From contig CAJXKJ010000006.1 in assembly GCA_913055605.1 (NCBI GenBank), positions 1 through 64,000 of the forward strand: a stretch of DNA of 64,000 nt, in the 5' to 3' direction. Positions 17,408 through 26,311 of this stretch are shown here, one piece after another. The notes beneath the pieces were generated by a model. That model was not told the origin of the DNA. It ran no database searches and saw only the letters and a program-made list of their open reading frames with translations. The DNA comes from an uncultured Euryhalocaulis sp. (GTDB lineage Bacteria > Pseudomonadota > Alphaproteobacteria > Caulobacterales > Maricaulaceae). The position numbers and the translations under genes were made by a program. Position 1 is the first letter of the stretch; each line of letters starts with the position of its first letter.

Positions 17408-19541
17408 CGCCGCCGCCGCCAGCTGGCGGGATGCGGCGATCATGGACCCCGCCGTTCAGGCGGGCCTGCGCCGCCTGGCGGCGATGATCGAGGTCGGCGC
17501 GGCGATTGTCTGCCTGCTGCTGTTCTCCCAGACGCTGGCGGTGTTTTTCGACCCGACCCTGACCTCCGACGAACAGCCGCTGCTGCGTCTGTTGTGGTAC
17601 CCGGTCTATCTGTTCGCGCTGGCCGCGGCGCTGATCCGGCCGCTGCGCTCGGCCCGCTATGTCGCGTTCAACGTGCTGGCGCTGGCCCCGGTGGCGGTGG
17701 CGGTGGCCTCCACGATGTGGTCGATCGAGCCGGACATCACGTTCCGGCGGACCGTGGCGCTGGCCTTCACCACGCTGTTCGGCCTGTACCTGGCCTCGCG
17801 CTTCAGCTGGCGCGACCTGATCCTGCTGCTGGCCGTGGTGTTCGGCGTGCTGGCGCTGGCCAGCCAATTCTGGATCGTCGCCATCCCCTCGCGCGGGATC
17901 ATGTCGGTGGAATTCCCCGGCGCGTGGCAGGGCGTGTTCCCGCAGAAGAACGAGCTCGGCTCCATGATGTCGCGCGGGGCGCTGGTGTTCGGGGCGCTGC
18001 TGGCGCTGTACCCGGATCTGCGGCGCAGGGCGTGGGTGTGGGGCGGGCTGACGCTGTGCGTCTTCCTCGTCCTCATGTCGACGTCGAAGACTTCGCTGCT
18101 GGCGCTGCTGTCGATCCCGACGGTGATGATCTCCGTCGCCCTGCTGCGCCGCGACGCGCTGAGCGCGCTGGCCTATGTCGCGCTGGTCGGGCTGGGCGCG
18201 ACGATCCTGGGCGGGCTGATGATCTGGAATCTCGGCATGTTCTTCGAACTGCTGGGCAAGGACCCGACCCTGACCGGCCGGACCGATATCTGGGAGGCGC
18301 TGCTGCGCTCCATCTCCGACAAGCCGTGGCTGGGCTATGGCTATGACGTGTTCTGGCGCGGGGAGTACGGGCCGGCCTACTGGGTCCGCGTGGCGACCGA
18401 GTGGAAGGTACCGAGCGCGCACAATGGCTGGCTGGAGACGGCGCTCTCCATCGGGGTGATCGGGCTGGCGGTCGCGGTCGTCTATGTCGCGGCGGGCGCG
18501 TTTGCGGGGTTTCTCAGCATCTGGACGCGGCGGGAGGCGCTGTTCGCCCTGCCCTATGTCGTGCTGACGCTGATCTTCAGCGTGTCCGAAAGCATCATCC
18601 TGCAGCGCAATAACCTCGCCTGGGTGATGTTCGTGGCGATCATCGGCAAGCTGTTCGCGGAGCCCGCCTGGGCCCGGGAGACCGCCCGCGAGACCCCGGC
18701 GAACGACCGGGCGCGGGCGGCTTTGACACCGATCAATACCGCAAAGCCTTGCGAAAGCGGCAGACTCGCCCGACGGGTGAAAGAGCCGTTAACCTTATTT
18801 CGCGTAACTCTGCGCCCAGGAGCGTCGATGATCGATCTCAGCGCGGACTTGGCAGGACTGGCCGCGGGCCTGGACCGAACCCGGCCGGCCGATGGCCGGG
18901 GCCGCGTCATCATGTTCACCTCTCCCCGCGGCGGCACGGGCGTGTCGCTGCTGTCGCGCGAGTTCGCCCGGATGATGGCGCGCCGCGCGCCGCGCGGGGT
19001 GTGGCTGTTCGACCTGGACCTGTCCCGCAACGAGCATTTCGGCGCCTTCACCGGGGCCGATGCGCGGCGGCGCTATGGCCCGATCGGGCCGGCGCTGGAC
19101 GCCACGCTGGGCGAGGACCCGTTCTGGCGCGTGGCCAGCGGCGAGGCCAAGCCGGGCGCGCGGCCCGAGACGATTCCGGCTCTGCTGACGCTGCACCGGG
19201 TCGGCGGCACGCGGCTGTTCGTGTCCCGCTTCCATCCCGAACTGCTGAGCCAGGGGCGGCGGGTGAATATCCGCGCGGCGCACAATTACTGGGAGAAGCT
19301 GCGCGACACGGTGGAGTTGGCGGTGATCGACGCGCCGGCGACCGAACGGTCCTTCGCCGGCCGCCCGCTCTATGGCGAGGCGGACGCGGTGGTGATCGTG
19401 GTGGACGACAGCGAGGAAGCGATCCGCGAGGCCGAATACCTGGCCGAGTCGGTGCGCGACCGCGGCGGCATGCCCGCCGGCGTGATCGTGAACATGGCCG
19501 AGCCGGACGCCGCGCCGGAGCCGGCGCGCCGGGCGAGCTGA
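17400..19541 (+). CDS. O-antigen ligase/Wzy-like polymerase fused in frame to a BY-kinase-like ATPase domain
   Basis: One uninterrupted frame of 713 residues. Residues about 25-420 form a multi-pass membrane protein with the Wzy_C/O-antigen ligase signature: LMSTSKTSLLAL, GRTDIWEALL, PWLGYGYD and AHNGWLETALSIGVIG. Residues about 477-713 are a soluble P-loop domain like the CpsD/Wzc tyrosine kinases, with FTSPRGGTGVSLL in the Walker A position, LFDLDLSRN as Walker A' and LAVIDAPATE. The Walker A lysine is replaced (GGTGVS), and no Tyr cluster ends the protein, so it looks kinase-dead. Between them, 50 residues look like former intergenic DNA, and a good ribosome-binding site precedes Met477. 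It may yield a fusion, two proteins, or both. Confidence 0.75.
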   Translation: MSDAAAASWRDAAIMDPAVQAGLRRLAAMIEVGAAIVCLLLFSQTLAVFFDPTLTSDEQPLLRLLWYPVYLFALAAALIRPLRSARYVAFNVLALAPVAVAVASTMWSIEPDITFRRTVALAFTTLFGLYLASRFSWRDLILLLAVVFGVLALASQFWIVAIPSRGIMSVEFPGAWQGVFPQKNELGSMMSRGALVFGALLALYPDLRRRAWVWGGLTLCVFLVLMSTSKTSLLALLSIPTVMISVALLRRDALSALAYVALVGLGATILGGLMIWNLGMFFELLGKDPTLTGRTDIWEALLRSISDKPWLGYGYDVFWRGEYGPAYWVRVATEWKVPSAHNGWLETALSIGVIGLAVAVVYVAAGAFAGFLSIWTRREALFALPYVVLTLIFSVSESIILQRNNLAWVMFVAIIGKLFAEPAWARETARETPANDRARAALTPINTAKPCESGRLARRVKEPLTLFRVTLRPGASMIDLSADLAGLAAGLDRTRPADGRGRVIMFTSPRGGTGVSLLSREFARMMARRAPRGVWLFDLDLSRNEHFGAFTGADARRRYGPIGPALDATLGEDPFWRVASGEAKPGARPETIPALLTLHRVGGTRLFVSRFHPELLSQGRRVNIRAAHNYWEKLRDTVELAVIDAPATERSFAGRPLYGEADAVVIVVDDSEEAIREAEYLAESVRDRGGMPAGVIVNMAEPDAAPEPARRAS
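18818..18830 (+). promoter_or_regulatory. Internal ribosome-binding site and ATG for the BY-kinase-like domain
   Basis: AGGAG at 18818-18822, a 5-nt spacer and ATG at 18828-18830 fall exactly where the ATPase domain begins. The preceding AT-richer DNA (GTTAACCTTATTTCGCGTAA) looks intergenic. A separate 237-residue protein from this start (18828-19541) is as likely as the fusion. Confidence 0.6.
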
Positions 19542-19544
19542 GCC

Positions 19545-20324
19545 CTACGCCGCGGCGGCGATCACGTCCGCCGCTTCGCTGACGGGAAGAATATCCAGAT
19601 CCAGATCGTGCGCGGTCTCGACCGCCTTGCGCAGCATGTCCGGCGTGCAGCCCCAGCTGGTGGGATCGTCCTGGACGTCATGGGTGAACAGGATCACCCA
19701 AGCGGCTTCGGCGGCGGCGCGCTGCAGCGCCTCCAGCGCGCGGGCGAGGCCCGCCTCGCCATGGTCCAGCGCCACGGCGGGCAGCATGTTGAAATCGGCG
19801 CGGCCGCGCATGCAGCCCGGGCGGACGCCGCGCAGCGTGTCATAGCGCTCGGCCAGCGCGCGCTTCACGCGCGGACCGGCCTCCCCGAACGGAAAGGCGA
19901 AGCTGCGGATCGGGGTTTCGAACCCCATCTTGCGCAGTGCGGCGCGGTTGCGCTCGTCGTCGGCCAGGATGCGGTCCTCCGACGCGCGGGCGCAGTCGAT
20001 ATGGCCGTGCGTATGGGCGCCGATCTCGTGACCGGCGGCCACGAGCCGCGCCAGATCGCCGCCGTCGAACATGGCGCCGTGATGGGTGTCCTGCCCCGCG
20101 AAACCGGTGGAGGCGTAATAGGTGGCGCGGGCGCCGGCGCGCTCCATCTCGGCGGCGCCGACCGTGACGGCGGATTTCGGAAAATCGTCGAAGCTGAAGC
20201 TGACGATGCCGCGCGAGGGGCGCACGCGCTTCAGCCGGCGGCCGGTGGCGCGCGCCTTCCAGCGCAGCGCCTTGCCCATCAGATTGGCGGGCGGGATATA
20301 GGGCGCGTCGTGATCGCCGCTCAC
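19545..20324 (-). CDS. Polysaccharide deacetylase (NodB homology)
   Basis: 259 residues from the GTG at 20324. The NodB domain has motif 1 SFSFDDFP (about 43-50; catalytic Asp and metal Asp), motif 2 GAHTHGHIDCA (metal-binding HxxxH) and a late ILFTHDVQDD. It is predicted to remove N- or O-acetyl groups from the exported polysaccharide. No signal peptide is seen, so it may act on cytosolic lipid-linked precursors. GTG overlaps the TGA of the GT2 gene (GTGA) and has GGAGG in front, so the two are coupled. Confidence 0.88.
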   Translation of the reverse strand: MSGDHDAPYIPPANLMGKALRWKARATGRRLKRVRPSRGIVSFSFDDFPKSAVTVGAAEMERAGARATYYASTGFAGQDTHHGAMFDGGDLARLVAAGHEIGAHTHGHIDCARASEDRILADDERNRAALRKMGFETPIRSFAFPFGEAGPRVKRALAERYDTLRGVRPGCMRGRADFNMLPAVALDHGEAGLARALEALQRAAAEAAWVILFTHDVQDDPTSWGCTPDMLRKAVETAHDLDLDILPVSEAADVIAAAA

Positions 20325-21217
20325 GGCAGAACCTCCGAATACCAGCTGGCGCGCCACAGCTTCAGCGCCAGGACCCGCACCGGCATCGGCGCGGGCGCAT
20401 GGCCGCGCGCCAGCGCCGCCAGAACCGGGCGGATGCGGCGGACCGCCGGGGCGCGCTTCACGCGCCGTGCCCAGGCATAGGAGCCGAGCGTGGCGGCCAG
20501 GTCCGGATGGCGGGAGACGAAGCGGGCATAGTTCACCGCCGAGTCGCGGAAGCGGGTCAGCAGCGTGTCGGCGCTTTCCAGGCCCAGATGGATGGCCGGG
20601 TTGTCGATATGATCGATGCGGAACTGCGCGGCGGCGCGGGCGGCCCATTCGGAATCCTCCCAGCCCCAGCCGGAGAAGCCGGCGTCGAACGGCGCCGCGC
20701 GCAGGACGTCGGCGCGGACCAGGAGATTGCTGGTGCAGACATATTGCGCCGGGTTGCGGTTGCGCGCCCGCGCATCGAGGCAGTCGCCGGAGGCGGAGAA
20801 GGCGCGGTGCAGCGCGCTTTCCGGCGCGACGCGGTCCGGCACCTGAAAGCCGCCGAAGACGATGTCCGGCCGGCCGCGCGCGGCGTTCAGCCAGCGGCAG
20901 ACGAAATAGGAATCCGACGGCAGCATGTCGGCGTCCAGGAACAGCAGATGCGGGGCGGTCGCGGCCTCCGCCAGCGCATTGCGCGCCGCGGCGCGGCCCT
21001 TGTTCACCCCGCCCAGGATCAGGCCGGCGGGACCGGGCCAGGCTTCCAGCGCGGTCTCGACACGGCCCGTGAGCTCGGAATCGGCGCTGCCGTCGTCATA
21101 CAGGATCAGCTCCGCCGCGCCGGATTCCAGATCGGCGTACTGGCCGGCCAGCGCGCGGACCAGACCGGACGGGTCGTCGCGATAGAAAGGGACGAGGATC
21201 GACAGGATCGGCGTCAT
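20321..21217 (-). CDS. Family 2 glycosyltransferase
   Basis: 298 residues. The GT-A fold is shown by ILVPFYRDDP at the N-terminus, LILYDDGSAD, NKGRAAARNALAE and the metal-binding LFLDADML (DxD, about 94-97). A galactosyltransferase-like C-terminal motif GWGWEDSEWAARA (about 183-195) follows. It adds a sugar to the growing repeat unit; donor and acceptor are unknown. Start and stop overlap its neighbours by ATGA and GTGA, placing it in a Wzx-GT2-deacetylase operon. Confidence 0.9.
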   Translation of the reverse strand: MTPILSILVPFYRDDPSGLVRALAGQYADLESGAAELILYDDGSADSELTGRVETALEAWPGPAGLILGGVNKGRAAARNALAEAATAPHLLFLDADMLPSDSYFVCRWLNAARGRPDIVFGGFQVPDRVAPESALHRAFSASGDCLDARARNRNPAQYVCTSNLLVRADVLRAAPFDAGFSGWGWEDSEWAARAAAQFRIDHIDNPAIHLGLESADTLLTRFRDSAVNYARFVSRHPDLAATLGSYAWARRVKRAPAVRRIRPVLAALARGHAPAPMPVRVLALKLWRASWYSEVLP

Positions 21218-22686
21218 CGGGCGGGCTCCACGATCGGGGGAGTCAGGCGGCGCACGCGGCGCAGCGCCTCAAGGGCGAAGGCGCGGGATGGACCCGCGTC
21301 CAGAAGCAAGGCAGCGGCGGCGAAGGCGATCGCGCCCGCGCCGGCATGGATCAAGAGCGCAACCCATGCGCTGCCGAAATAGGGCAGCGCCAGCACGGCG
21401 ACGGCCATCACGGCGCAAGCCGCAGCCGTGCGTACGATGGCGCCCACCGGCAACGGCAGGGCGAACAGGCGCGATCCGACGATGAAGGTGGTGATCGCAC
21501 CAGCGGCGTAGGCGCAGACCGTGGCGACAACCGCCCCCGTCACGCCCCAGACCGGGATCAGCGCCAGATTGAGCACGATATTGGCGGCGGCGGGCGCCGC
21601 CAGAACCAGCGGGATGAGATGCGTCTTGCGCGTCAGCTCGAAGGACTGGTCCAGATAATAGGTGGTGAAACCGCCCAGCAGGCCGGCGGCGGCGACCCAG
21701 GGGATCAGGTGCGCGGCCTGGTCGCGGAAGGCCTCGCCCGTCATGACCGCAGCCAGCGGCCCGGCGACCAGCGCCAGACCGACCGCGGCCGGCATGGAGA
21801 TGAGAACCATGGTCTCGGCCTGGGTCTTCAGGGCGCGGCGGGCGCTTTCGCCCCCTTCCCGCTCGAACAGCGAGACGGCCAGCGGCGCGGCGGCCATGCC
21901 GACCCAGACGAACAGGATGTCCAGCGTGCGGTCGGCGAGCGCATAGCCGGCGGCATACACCCCGGCGGCGGCTTCGCCCAGGAAGCCGGCGATCATGAAA
22001 CGGTCGGAGACCGAGACGATCAGGCTCATCACCAGCGACAGGGACAGCGGCGCGCCGTAACGGGCGTAGGACACCGCGCGCAGGGTCTGGGCCCGCCCGC
22101 CGCGCGCCCGGCGCAGCATGACCGGCGCCTCCACCAGCACGCAGACCAGCGCGGCGACCAGAAGGCCGGCGAACGGCCCGGCCGCGCGCAGCGGCGTGCC
22201 GAGGACGAAGCCGATGCCGATACCGAAGCCGGCGAGGATATAGATGGTTTCCAGCACGCCGTAGCGGGCGGCGTCCTGCGCGGCGCGGCGCGATTCCTGG
22301 AACAGCTTCATGGCGGCGCGCGCGATCAGCGCCGCGCCGACAAAGCCGGACAAAGTACGGATTTCGGCCGGCAGCGGCAGCAGCCACAGCGCCAGGGCGA
22401 GGACCAGCGTGAAGCCGGCGGCCGCGACGGCCCAGACGGCGAACAGCGTGGCGAAATGGTCCGCCAGCCGGCCGCGCCGCTGGGCGCGGGCGTGGAAACG
22501 CGCGGCGGCGGATTCCAGCCAGGTGAAGACCGGGACATGCGCGAAATGGGTGGCGGCCAGCGCCAGGGCGTACAGCCCGTAATCGTGCGGCGACAGAAGG
22601 CGCGTCAGGACATAGATCGAGCCGAAGCCAACCACAGCCTGGGCCGCGTTGACCGGCAGATAATACAGCAGGTGTCGCCCCAGCAT
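21214..22686 (-). CDS. Wzx-type lipopolysaccharide/oligosaccharide flippase
   Basis: 490 residues from the ATG at 22686, which has GGAG eight bases upstream; the longer frame has no such site. About twelve to fourteen membrane segments and the N-terminal GFGSIYVLTRLLSPHDYGLYALA are typical of the polysaccharide-synthesis MOP superfamily. It should flip undecaprenyl-linked repeat units to the periplasm for the Wzy-like polymerase at 17400. Its stop overlaps the GT2 start (ATGA). Confidence 0.9.
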   Translation of the reverse strand: MLGRHLLYYLPVNAAQAVVGFGSIYVLTRLLSPHDYGLYALALAATHFAHVPVFTWLESAAARFHARAQRRGRLADHFATLFAVWAVAAAGFTLVLALALWLLPLPAEIRTLSGFVGAALIARAAMKLFQESRRAAQDAARYGVLETIYILAGFGIGIGFVLGTPLRAAGPFAGLLVAALVCVLVEAPVMLRRARGGRAQTLRAVSYARYGAPLSLSLVMSLIVSVSDRFMIAGFLGEAAAGVYAAGYALADRTLDILFVWVGMAAAPLAVSLFEREGGESARRALKTQAETMVLISMPAAVGLALVAGPLAAVMTGEAFRDQAAHLIPWVAAAGLLGGFTTYYLDQSFELTRKTHLIPLVLAAPAAANIVLNLALIPVWGVTGAVVATVCAYAAGAITTFIVGSRLFALPLPVGAIVRTAAACAVMAVAVLALPYFGSAWVALLIHAGAGAIAFAAAALLLDAGPSRAFALEALRRVRRLTPPIVEPAR

Positions 22687-22828
22687 GGACCGCTCCGAAA
22701 TTCGTCTGACACGCGAAAATGCAAGACTCGGACCGCGCGGCAGGCGAATTTCACCCCTTCGATCGCCTTGTTCGGCCCGTAATACGGGCAAAGCGTTTCC
22801 CAATTCGAAACGGTGAGGCTGTTAGGGC

Positions 22829-23914
22829 ATGGGCGTGCGCATCACAGTGAAACACCCGGGCGTCCTGACCGCCGCCGAAATCGCCGGATGGCGCGCCATG
22901 CTGCAGGGCGAGGCGCTGTCCAGCCCGTATTTTGCCCCGGAATTCAGTCAGATCGCGGGCGATGTTCATGCGGACGCGCAGGTCGCGCTGGTCAATGACG
23001 GGGTGCGCCTGTCCGCGATCCTCCCCTTTCGCAAAGGCCCGCTCGGGTTCTGCCGGCCGATCGCCGGGGCGCTGACCGATTTCCAGGGCCTGATCGCCCG
23101 GCCCGAGACCTCCGTCGACGTGCGCGCAGTCGCCCGTGCGGCGGGGATCGGCGTGATGGCCTATGACGCCCTGCCCGCCGACCAGGGCCGCCATGGCTTC
23201 ACCGGCGAGGCGGACACGACCAGCGCGGTGATCGGGCTGGAGGACGGGTTCGAAGCCTGGCGCGATGCTCGCGCCGCGCAGAGCAGCGCGGTGAAGCGGC
23301 TGGGATCCAAACGCCGGGGACTGGAGCGCACGGCCGGGCCGCTGCGCGTGGTGATCGACGACCGGTCGGACGCGGCCTTCGCCCTGCTGCGCGGCTGGAA
23401 GCGGGAGCAGCTGGCGGCCGCGGGGCATTTCGACATTTTCGCCGCCGCCTCCACCGGCGCCCTGCTGGAGCGCATCCGGGCGCGTCACAAGCCGGCTTTT
23501 CGGGGCCTGCTGTCGACGCTCTATGCGGGCGAGCAACCGGTGGCGGCGCATTTCGGCATGCAGGCCGGACCGGTCCTGCACTATTGGTTCCCCGGCTATG
23601 ACCGGGCGTTCGGGAAATACAGCCCGGGCAATCTTCTGCTGGAGTCGCTGGCCGAGGCCGGGGCCGAGCATGGCTGGACCGCGATCCATCTGGGCGCGGG
23701 GGATTATTCCTACAAGCGGGAGTTCGCCAGCCGGACAATCCCGCTGCTGCGCGGGGCGCTGCGCACGCCATCGGCCGCCGGGCTGGCGCACATGGCGATG
23801 GACGGCGCGGCGCGCGCCGCGGAATCCGCGCCGCTGGGGCCTCTCTCCGCCCTGCCCGGCAAGGCGATGCGCAAGGCCGGACGGATCGCCGATTTCGGAT
23901 GGGCGGCCGCCTGA
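22829..23914 (+). CDS. CelD/BcsL-like GNAT acyltransferase
   Basis: 361 residues, soluble. The second half fits the GNAT_6/CelD-BcsL domain (about 155-300): RGLERTAGPLRVVIDDRSD, RGWKREQLAAAGHFD and PVAAHFGMQAGPVLHYWFPGYD...YSPGNLLLESL. Such proteins are common in exopolysaccharide and cellulose loci and are thought to acetylate the product or its precursor. It is divergent from wzx by 142 bp and converges on the sugar-phosphate transferase. The specific reaction is unknown. Confidence 0.83.
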   Translation: MGVRITVKHPGVLTAAEIAGWRAMLQGEALSSPYFAPEFSQIAGDVHADAQVALVNDGVRLSAILPFRKGPLGFCRPIAGALTDFQGLIARPETSVDVRAVARAAGIGVMAYDALPADQGRHGFTGEADTTSAVIGLEDGFEAWRDARAAQSSAVKRLGSKRRGLERTAGPLRVVIDDRSDAAFALLRGWKREQLAAAGHFDIFAAASTGALLERIRARHKPAFRGLLSTLYAGEQPVAAHFGMQAGPVLHYWFPGYDRAFGKYSPGNLLLESLAEAGAEHGWTAIHLGAGDYSYKREFASRTIPLLRGALRTPSAAGLAHMAMDGAARAAESAPLGPLSALPGKAMRKAGRIADFGWAAA

Positions 23915-23930
23915 GGACCGCTCCGACGTC

Positions 23931-25436
23931 CTAGCGCGTGCGCAGGGAGTCGCCGAGGAAACAGGGGATGGTGCAGACCAGAATCCAGAGGTCCAGCAGC
24001 AGGTTCTGGCGCTGGATATAGTCGATGTCGTAGCGCACGCGGCGGGCGACATCCTCCGCAGTGTGGACCGGGCCGCGCGATCCGTGGACCTGGGCCCAGC
24101 CGGTGATGCCGGGCTTCACCCGGCAGCGATGGGCGTAGTCCGCCACCAGACGCGCGGACTCGATTTCCCCGGTCTTCATGCCGATGGCGTGCGGGCGCGG
24201 GCCGACCATCGACATCTCCCCGCCCAGCACGTTGAAGATCTGGGGCAGCTCGTCGAGGCTGGTCTTGCGCAGGAAGCGGCCGAAGCGCGTGACGCGCGGG
24301 TCGCCCTGCTCCACCTGCCGCACGGGCTGGTCGCAGGCGTCCGCGCGCATGGTGCGGAATTTCAGCACCTCGATGACGCTGTTGTTGAAGCCGTGGCGCT
24401 TCTGCCGGAACAGGACGGGGCCCGGACTGTCCAGCCGCACGCCGATGGCGACCACGGCCATGACCGGCGCGAAGACGACGAGCGCGAGCCCGGCAGTGAC
24501 GAGGTCCGCCGCGCGCTTCACCGCAAGGCGCGCCCAGCCATCCGGCCGGCCGGACACGAAGGCCACCGGCAAATCGGCGATGCGCGCCAGATTGGTCGCC
24601 TCCGGCTGGAAGGAATCCAGGTCCAGGAACAGCACGATCTTGTTGGGCAGCGGGCGCAGCCGCTCGATCAGGTCGCGCGTGCGCTCGGCCGCCAGCGAAG
24701 TAACGGTGATGATGATGCAGTCGGCGCGCGGAAGGTCCGGCCAGGCCATCAGGTCGTCCAGCGAGCCCAGCACGGGCGCGCCGCCGATATCGGCCGGCGC
24801 GCGGCCGCCCGCGGCGCGGTCGTCGAACACGGCCATCACATTGACCTCGCCGGTGCGGGCGTTGGTCTCGATCAGGCGTTCGGCGTTCGGCGTGGCGCCG
24901 ACGATGACGACATTGCGGGCGAACCGGCCGCTGCGCGACAGATAGCGGAACAGCGCGCGCCAGCCCTGATGCGCCAGCGCCGCAGCGCAGGCGCCGAGCA
25001 CGCCGGCGGTGAGCACCCCGCCCGCCGGCGCGGGCGAAACGAGCGCGGCAAGCGCCGCCAGGCCGGCGGCCGCGAGCGCGCCCCCGCCCGCCATGGCGGC
25101 GTGGCGACCGACGCTCTCATAGGCGTCGAAACGATAGGCGCCGGCGGCGCGCATCAGCGCCGCGGCGAAGAGCGGCCCCAGCAGCCAGGGCGCGGCGGAG
25201 GCCAGCGAGGCGTTGAGCAAGCCGTTCGCGGACAGCGCGTGACCGAGGCCGAAATAGAAGACGGCGAGCAGCGCGAAATCGGCCCAGCGCACCGCGCCGG
25301 CGAAGGCCGCGCGCGGCCAGGCTCCCGCCCCGTATTCGGCGGCGGCGGCGCCATGGGCGGATGCCGCGGCGGCGTTCGCCGCGCGCGCCGCAGGCGGCGC
25401 AGGAGGCGCGGCGTGCGCGCCGGCCGGATGGGCCAT
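23931..25436 (-). CDS. Initiating sugar-phosphate transferase (PHPT/WbaP-ExoY type)
   Basis: 501 residues. An Ala-rich N-terminus is followed by four to five membrane segments, a Rossmann-like nucleotide-binding domain (NVVIVGATPNAERLI, about 165) and the C-terminal bacterial sugar transferase domain (about 300-501). The latter has KRAADLVTAGLALV, SPGPVLFRQKRHG, LKFRTMR, TSLDELPQIFNVLGGEMSMVGPRP and KPGITGWAQVHG. It starts repeat-unit synthesis by moving a sugar-1-phosphate to undecaprenyl phosphate. All catalytic blocks are intact. Confidence 0.94.
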   Translation of the reverse strand: MAHPAGAHAAPPAPPAARAANAAAASAHGAAAAEYGAGAWPRAAFAGAVRWADFALLAVFYFGLGHALSANGLLNASLASAAPWLLGPLFAAALMRAAGAYRFDAYESVGRHAAMAGGGALAAAGLAALAALVSPAPAGGVLTAGVLGACAAALAHQGWRALFRYLSRSGRFARNVVIVGATPNAERLIETNARTGEVNVMAVFDDRAAGGRAPADIGGAPVLGSLDDLMAWPDLPRADCIIITVTSLAAERTRDLIERLRPLPNKIVLFLDLDSFQPEATNLARIADLPVAFVSGRPDGWARLAVKRAADLVTAGLALVVFAPVMAVVAIGVRLDSPGPVLFRQKRHGFNNSVIEVLKFRTMRADACDQPVRQVEQGDPRVTRFGRFLRKTSLDELPQIFNVLGGEMSMVGPRPHAIGMKTGEIESARLVADYAHRCRVKPGITGWAQVHGSRGPVHTAEDVARRVRYDIDYIQRQNLLLDLWILVCTIPCFLGDSLRTR

Positions 25437-25593
25437 TTGGGTCTCTCCCTAGGTCCTCCGGCAATAGCGCAGTCGCGGATAAGCCGCGGTTAAGTCCCAT
25501 GGTGAACGAAATTTTGACGGCCCTGCGCGAAAGGCAGCGGCGAGCCCAATCAAGGTCTTGCAGCCCCCCGGCGCAGCCTGTAGGTCCGGCGGC

Positions 25594-25683
25594 GGAGAGG
25601 TGGCCGAGTGGTCGAAGGCGCGCCCCTGCTAAGGGCGTAAACGGGGAACCGTTTCGAGGGTTCGAATCCCTTCCTCTCCGCCA
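25594..25683 (+). tRNA. tRNA-Ser (anticodon GCT), CCA encoded
   Basis: The acceptor stem GGAGAGG (25594-25600) pairs with CCTCTCC (25673-25679), followed by discriminator G and an encoded CCA. The D-arm TGGCCGAGTGG, anticodon loop CTGCTAA with GCT, a long variable arm typical of Ser tRNAs, and the T-loop GGTTCGAATCC are present. It decodes AGC/AGU. Confidence 0.97.
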
Positions 25684-25713
25684 CTCCCCCCTTGTTTCTC
25701 CCGTCAAAGCGCT

Positions 25714-25727
25714 TTGAGCTGGGTCAA
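25714..25727 (+). promoter_or_regulatory. FNR/FixK-type box upstream of the cytochrome c gene
   Basis: TTGAG-CTGG-GTCAA fits the TTGAT-N4-ATCAA dyad recognised by FNR/FixK with one deviation per half. It is 64 bp from the start of the c-type cytochrome gene. Confidence 0.55.
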
Positions 25728-25790
25728 AAGCCGGGGATCGGCCGCCCGCTAGGCTGATTCCCACCGGGGCCGCCGAGGGAGCGTGATACC

Positions 25791-26237
25791 ATGTCCAGAC
25801 TCGCCATTCCGGCCGCCGTTTCGCTCGCGGCCCTGTGCGCGGCCCTCTGTGCGGCATGCGCGCCGGACGGCGCGATGCAAGCAGACGCCGCGGCGCCGGC
25901 CGTGGCCGAAGAGCCGATGATGGGCAGCGAAGAGCGGCTGATCGCGCGGGGACAGTTCATCGCCGAGAATAATTGCGCCGAATGCCACGCCACCGGGACG
26001 ACCGGCGACAGCCCGCGGCCGGACGCGCCGCCTTTGCGCCGGGTGCTGCTGCAATACCAGGCGGAGTCGCTGCGGCTCGATTTCGTGCACGGGCTGCGCG
26101 TCGGCCATCCGGACATGCCGCGCTTCCAGTTCGAGCCGGCGGTGATCGATGCGCTGATCGCCTATCTGATGTCGGTCCAAGACTGGGGCGTGGTGGATGC
26201 GTCCCCGGAACAGGAAACGGAGTCCGCGCCCTCCTGA
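25791..26237 (+). CDS. Small c-type cytochrome
   Basis: 148 residues. A signal peptide with a possible lipobox (LCAAC, Cys near 23) is followed by one heme-attachment motif CAECH (about 64-68) and a probable axial Met in HPDMPRF (about 106). The class I cytochrome c fold is about 80 residues. It should carry electrons in the periplasm. A FixK-type box lies upstream, in line with low-oxygen expression. The APH-AAA kinase gene follows after 74 bp and may share the transcript. Confidence 0.85.
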   Translation: MSRLAIPAAVSLAALCAALCAACAPDGAMQADAAAPAVAEEPMMGSEERLIARGQFIAENNCAECHATGTTGDSPRPDAPPLRRVLLQYQAESLRLDFVHGLRVGHPDMPRFQFEPAVIDALIAYLMSVQDWGVVDASPEQETESAPS

Positions 26238-26311
26238 CCGGATTGCCGAGCGGCCGGCGCGGTTTTCGCCAGTGCGTTACAGTGCGGCGGGACATCCGCA
26301 CCGGGCGCGCC

